Assembly: GCA_028287185.1 (NCBI GenBank)
Contig: JAQBQD010000136.1
Location: 1-33,733 of the forward strand
From: Gemmatimonadota bacterium
Lineage (GTDB): Bacteria > Gemmatimonadota > Gemmatimonadetes > Longimicrobiales > Longimicrobiaceae
DNA: 33,733 bases
Direction of reading: 5' to 3'
Shown: positions 32,243-33,733 of the stretch, piece after piece
Layout of the letters: the number at the start of each line of letters is the position of its first letter
How positions within the stretch are numbered: the stretch's first letter is position 1
The notes under the pieces: model-generated
The model's database searches: none
The model's input: only the letters and a program-made list of their open reading frames with translations
What the model was told of the DNA's origin: nothing
Translations under genes and position numbers: made by a program

Positions 32243-32295
32243 CGGGTTGGAAACCCGGGGGTGCCATGGGAGAGAAGCCCGCCGTCGGGGGCTCC
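32243..32295. repeat. Dispersed intergenic repeat family 1, copy 2
   Basis: Second copy of the element at 21556-21608: CGGGTTGGA, CGGGG, TGCCATG, GAAGCCCGCC, GGGCTCC in the same order with a few substitutions and no gaps. Confidence 0.6.
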
Positions 32296-32433
32296 GGGTG
32301 GCGGGCAGGCGGCGTGGAGCCCGGCGGCGCTCGATGCGACGGGGGATGCGCTCGGCTCGGTGGATCGACCTCCGAGCGAGGGCGCGTCCGTTCCCTCGCG
32401 GATCGATGCTGGCGCGGCGGCGGAGGCGGGTGC

Positions 32434-32439
32434 TACCTT
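32434..32439 (+). promoter_or_regulatory. Possible -10 box for the secreted hypothetical protein
   Basis: TACCTT in the context GCTACCTTCCGCGCC, like the boxes at 4170 and 10389. No clear -35. It favours a translation start after about 32446. Confidence 0.3.
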
Positions 32440-32483
32440 CCGCGCCGTCCGAGCATCCACCGATCACCAGCCCGCGTGCCGTC

Positions 32484-33455
32484 TTGACCCGCTTCGTGAC
32501 ATCGACCGCCCATCCCTGCCGCCGTGCCCTCGTGGGTGCGGCGGTTCTCGCGCTGGGGATCGCCTCCGCCGCGGCCGGGCAAGCCACGCCGCCCGCGCGC
32601 GACACCACGCCGAAGCCGGCGCGGACGCCGGCGGTTCCGATGCTGGCGGCGGACTCCGCCGGGCGCTGGGCCTGGGTGCCGAAGGCGGCGCTGCTCCCGG
32701 GACACCGCGTCGTCGCGTACTACGGCAACCCGCAGTCGCGCGGCATGGGAATTTTGGGCGAGCTGCGGCCGGACACCATGATGAACCGGCTGGAGCGGCA
32801 GGCCGCCGCCTACCAGCGGGCGGACACGGCGACGCCCGTGATCGCGGCGCTGGAGCTGGTGGCCACCGTCGCGCACCCGGACCCGGGGCCCCACGCCATG
32901 TACCGCGGGCGCATGCCGGACGCGGTGATCGACCGCGTGGCGCGCTGGGCCGAGAGCCGGCACATGCTGCTGATCCTGGACATCCAGCCGGGCCGCGCGC
33001 GCGTGGCGGACGAGGTGCGCGCGCTGCTTCCCTGGCTGCGGCGGCCCAACGTGCACCTGGCGCTCGATCCCGAGTTCGACATGCCGGCGGGGAAGATCCC
33101 CGGAAAGCAGATCGGGACGATGGACGCCGCGGACGTGAACGCCGCCGTCCGCATCCTCGCCGACCTGGTGCGCGCCGAGGGGCTGCCGCCCAAGCTGCTG
33201 GTGGTGCACCGCTTCACCCGCGCCATGCTGACCCACGCCTCGCGCATCGCGCCCGAGGACGGCGTGCAGGTGGTGATCGACATGGACGGCTTCGGGCCGC
33301 CGCGGCTGAAGCGCTCGTCGTACGCGGCGTGGGTGGCGCGCGAGCCGGTGCAGTTCACCGGCTTCAAGCTCTTCTACCGCTACGACCGGCCGCTCATGAC
33401 GCCCGCCGAGGTGCTGAGGGTGAATCCCGTGCCGCACCTGGTCATCTACCAGTAG
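32484..33455 (+). CDS. Secreted hypothetical protein, TIM-barrel-like
   Basis: A protein of about 323 residues I cannot assign to a named family. A Sec-type signal runs HPCRRALVGAAVLALGIASAAAG near the N-terminus. The mature part has a strand/helix alternation: HRVVAYYGNPQSRGMGILGE, PVIAALELVATVA, MLLILDIQPG, NVHLALDPEFDMP, KLLVVHRFT, VQVVIDMDGFG and FTGFKLFYRYD, each strand ending in acidic or polar residues as in glycoside-hydrolase TIM barrels. It is probably an envelope or extracellular hydrolase. The start is uncertain: TTG 32484 or GTG 32496 fit the promoter box at 32434; an upstream ATG at 32406 would precede it. Confidence 0.7.
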   Translation: MTRFVTSTAHPCRRALVGAAVLALGIASAAAGQATPPARDTTPKPARTPAVPMLAADSAGRWAWVPKAALLPGHRVVAYYGNPQSRGMGILGELRPDTMMNRLERQAAAYQRADTATPVIAALELVATVAHPDPGPHAMYRGRMPDAVIDRVARWAESRHMLLILDIQPGRARVADEVRALLPWLRRPNVHLALDPEFDMPAGKIPGKQIGTMDAADVNAAVRILADLVRAEGLPPKLLVVHRFTRAMLTHASRIAPEDGVQVVIDMDGFGPPRLKRSSYAAWVAREPVQFTGFKLFYRYDRPLMTPAEVLRVNPVPHLVIYQ

Positions 33456-33515
33456 GTCCGCGGCGGGGCGAAACGCCCGAGCCCGCGGCCCGGCTCCTGC
33501 ACAGGGGCCGCAACC

Positions 33516-33542
33516 CGGCCGCCGCCGCACGCGCGGCGGCCG
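33516..33542. terminator. Hairpin terminator
   Basis: CGGCCGCCGC (33516-33525) pairs perfectly with GCGGCGGCCG (33533-33542) around a 7-base loop, 60 bases after the preceding stop. Confidence 0.6.
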
Positions 33543-33548
33543 TACGTT
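33543..33548 (+). promoter_or_regulatory. Possible -10 box of the last gene
   Basis: TACGTT immediately after the terminator hairpin and 37 bases before GTG 33586. It fits TANNTT; the -35 region is hidden in the hairpin and unconvincing. Confidence 0.25.
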
Positions 33549-33585
33549 CATCGCAATCCTGATCTTGAGACTCGTGGAGCCGATC

Positions 33586-33733
33586 GTGAAGCCAACCCAT
33601 CGTCACACGCGACTGCGGGCCGCGGTGCCGGCGCTCGCGCTGACCCTCGCCCTGGCCGCGTGCGGCGGGGACGACGCAAAGCCCGCCGCCGGCAAGGACG
33701 GCAAGGCCGCGGCGCCGGCCGCCGGCGGCGCGC
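33586..33733 (+). CDS. Lipoprotein, N-terminal part (runs off the window)
   Basis: The first 49 codons of a lipoprotein. A GTG start has GGAG (33576-33579) 6 bases upstream. The signal peptide VKPTHRHTRLRAAVPALALT leads to LALAACGGDD with lipobox LAAC and lipidated C26. An Ala/Gly/Lys/Pro linker follows. The functional domain lies beyond the window; a peptidyl-prolyl isomerase is one possibility often seen with such linkers, but nothing here shows it. Confidence 0.7.
   Translation, partial: MKPTHRHTRLRAAVPALALTLALAACGGDDAKPAAGKDGKAAAPAAGGA

Larger units (their letters stand above)
32166..32483. other. Intergenic region with repeat family 1 copy 2
   Basis: About 320 bases. It contains the repeat at 32243-32295 and a TACCTT box at 32434-32439. 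The open frame through it up to 32247 has Arg-rich, unconvincing sequence before the signal peptide. Confidence 0.5.

Overview
The window is a chromosomal segment of very high G+C content. Nearly every codon of the real genes ends in G or C, which is why long antisense shadow frames are everywhere. The overall gene style (RsbRD_N sensor, RES/Xre pair, DUF4082-CARDB lipoprotein, DUF5686-like outer-membrane barrel, many lipoproteins, several very short leaders) suggests a Gram-negative bacterium of the Gemmatimonadota, possibly Longimicrobium-like. That placement is inference from recognition; no rRNA or marker gene is present. No tRNA, rRNA, insertion sequence, CRISPR array or phage gene is visible.

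Layout. 1-2.6 kb: a protein tail, a spacer repeat, an alkaline-phosphatase-superfamily metalloenzyme plus a HAD phosphatase (operon), and an orphan AbrB/MazE-like small protein. 2.6-3.9 kb (minus): a RES-domain toxin with its Xre/MbcA/ParS antitoxin, coupled by a TGATG overlap. 4.3-6.7 kb: a saccharopine/lysine-dehydrogenase-family enzyme and, convergent, a DUF4082+CARDB lipoprotein. 7.3-10.3 kb (minus): a two-gene chemosensory operon (substrate-binding lipoprotein plus methyl-accepting chemotaxis protein, ATGA overlap) behind two tandem TTGACA promoters. 10.5-15.9 kb (plus): an ABC exporter half, a response regulator coupled to a degenerate-GGDEF/EAL phosphodiesterase, and a phosphoribulokinase-family kinase preceded by a short leader ORF. 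16.1-19.1 kb (minus): a glycine-zipper protein with a Ser/Gly tail, NnrD, and a histidine phosphatase. 19.4 kb (plus): a YdjM-like membrane hydrolase. 20.3-30.6 kb (almost all minus): LuxE-like acyl-protein synthetase, PBP4-type DacB, two zinc-ribbon proteins, LuxC-like acyl reductase, an outer-membrane barrel, a lipoprotein, an RsbRD_N protein and a CPBP membrane protease. 30.8-33.7 kb (plus): BON lipoprotein, SLT lytic transglycosylase, a secreted TIM-barrel-like hypothetical and the start of another lipoprotein.

The most interesting candidate system is the 20.3-28.3 kb block. LuxE (fatty acid activation, C-terminal acyl-accepting cysteine present) and LuxC (acyl reductase, catalytic cysteine present) both look intact, but no luciferase or LuxD is in the window; they sit among envelope genes (DacB, outer-membrane barrel). 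This suggests a fatty-aldehyde-producing pathway unrelated to light.

Regulatory reading. Many genes have an upstream hexamer of the form TANNTT, often 17 bp downstream of a TTG-like -35 box, which looks like the local -10 element. Two families of short diverged intergenic repeats (two copies each) and many GC-rich hairpin terminators lie between genes.
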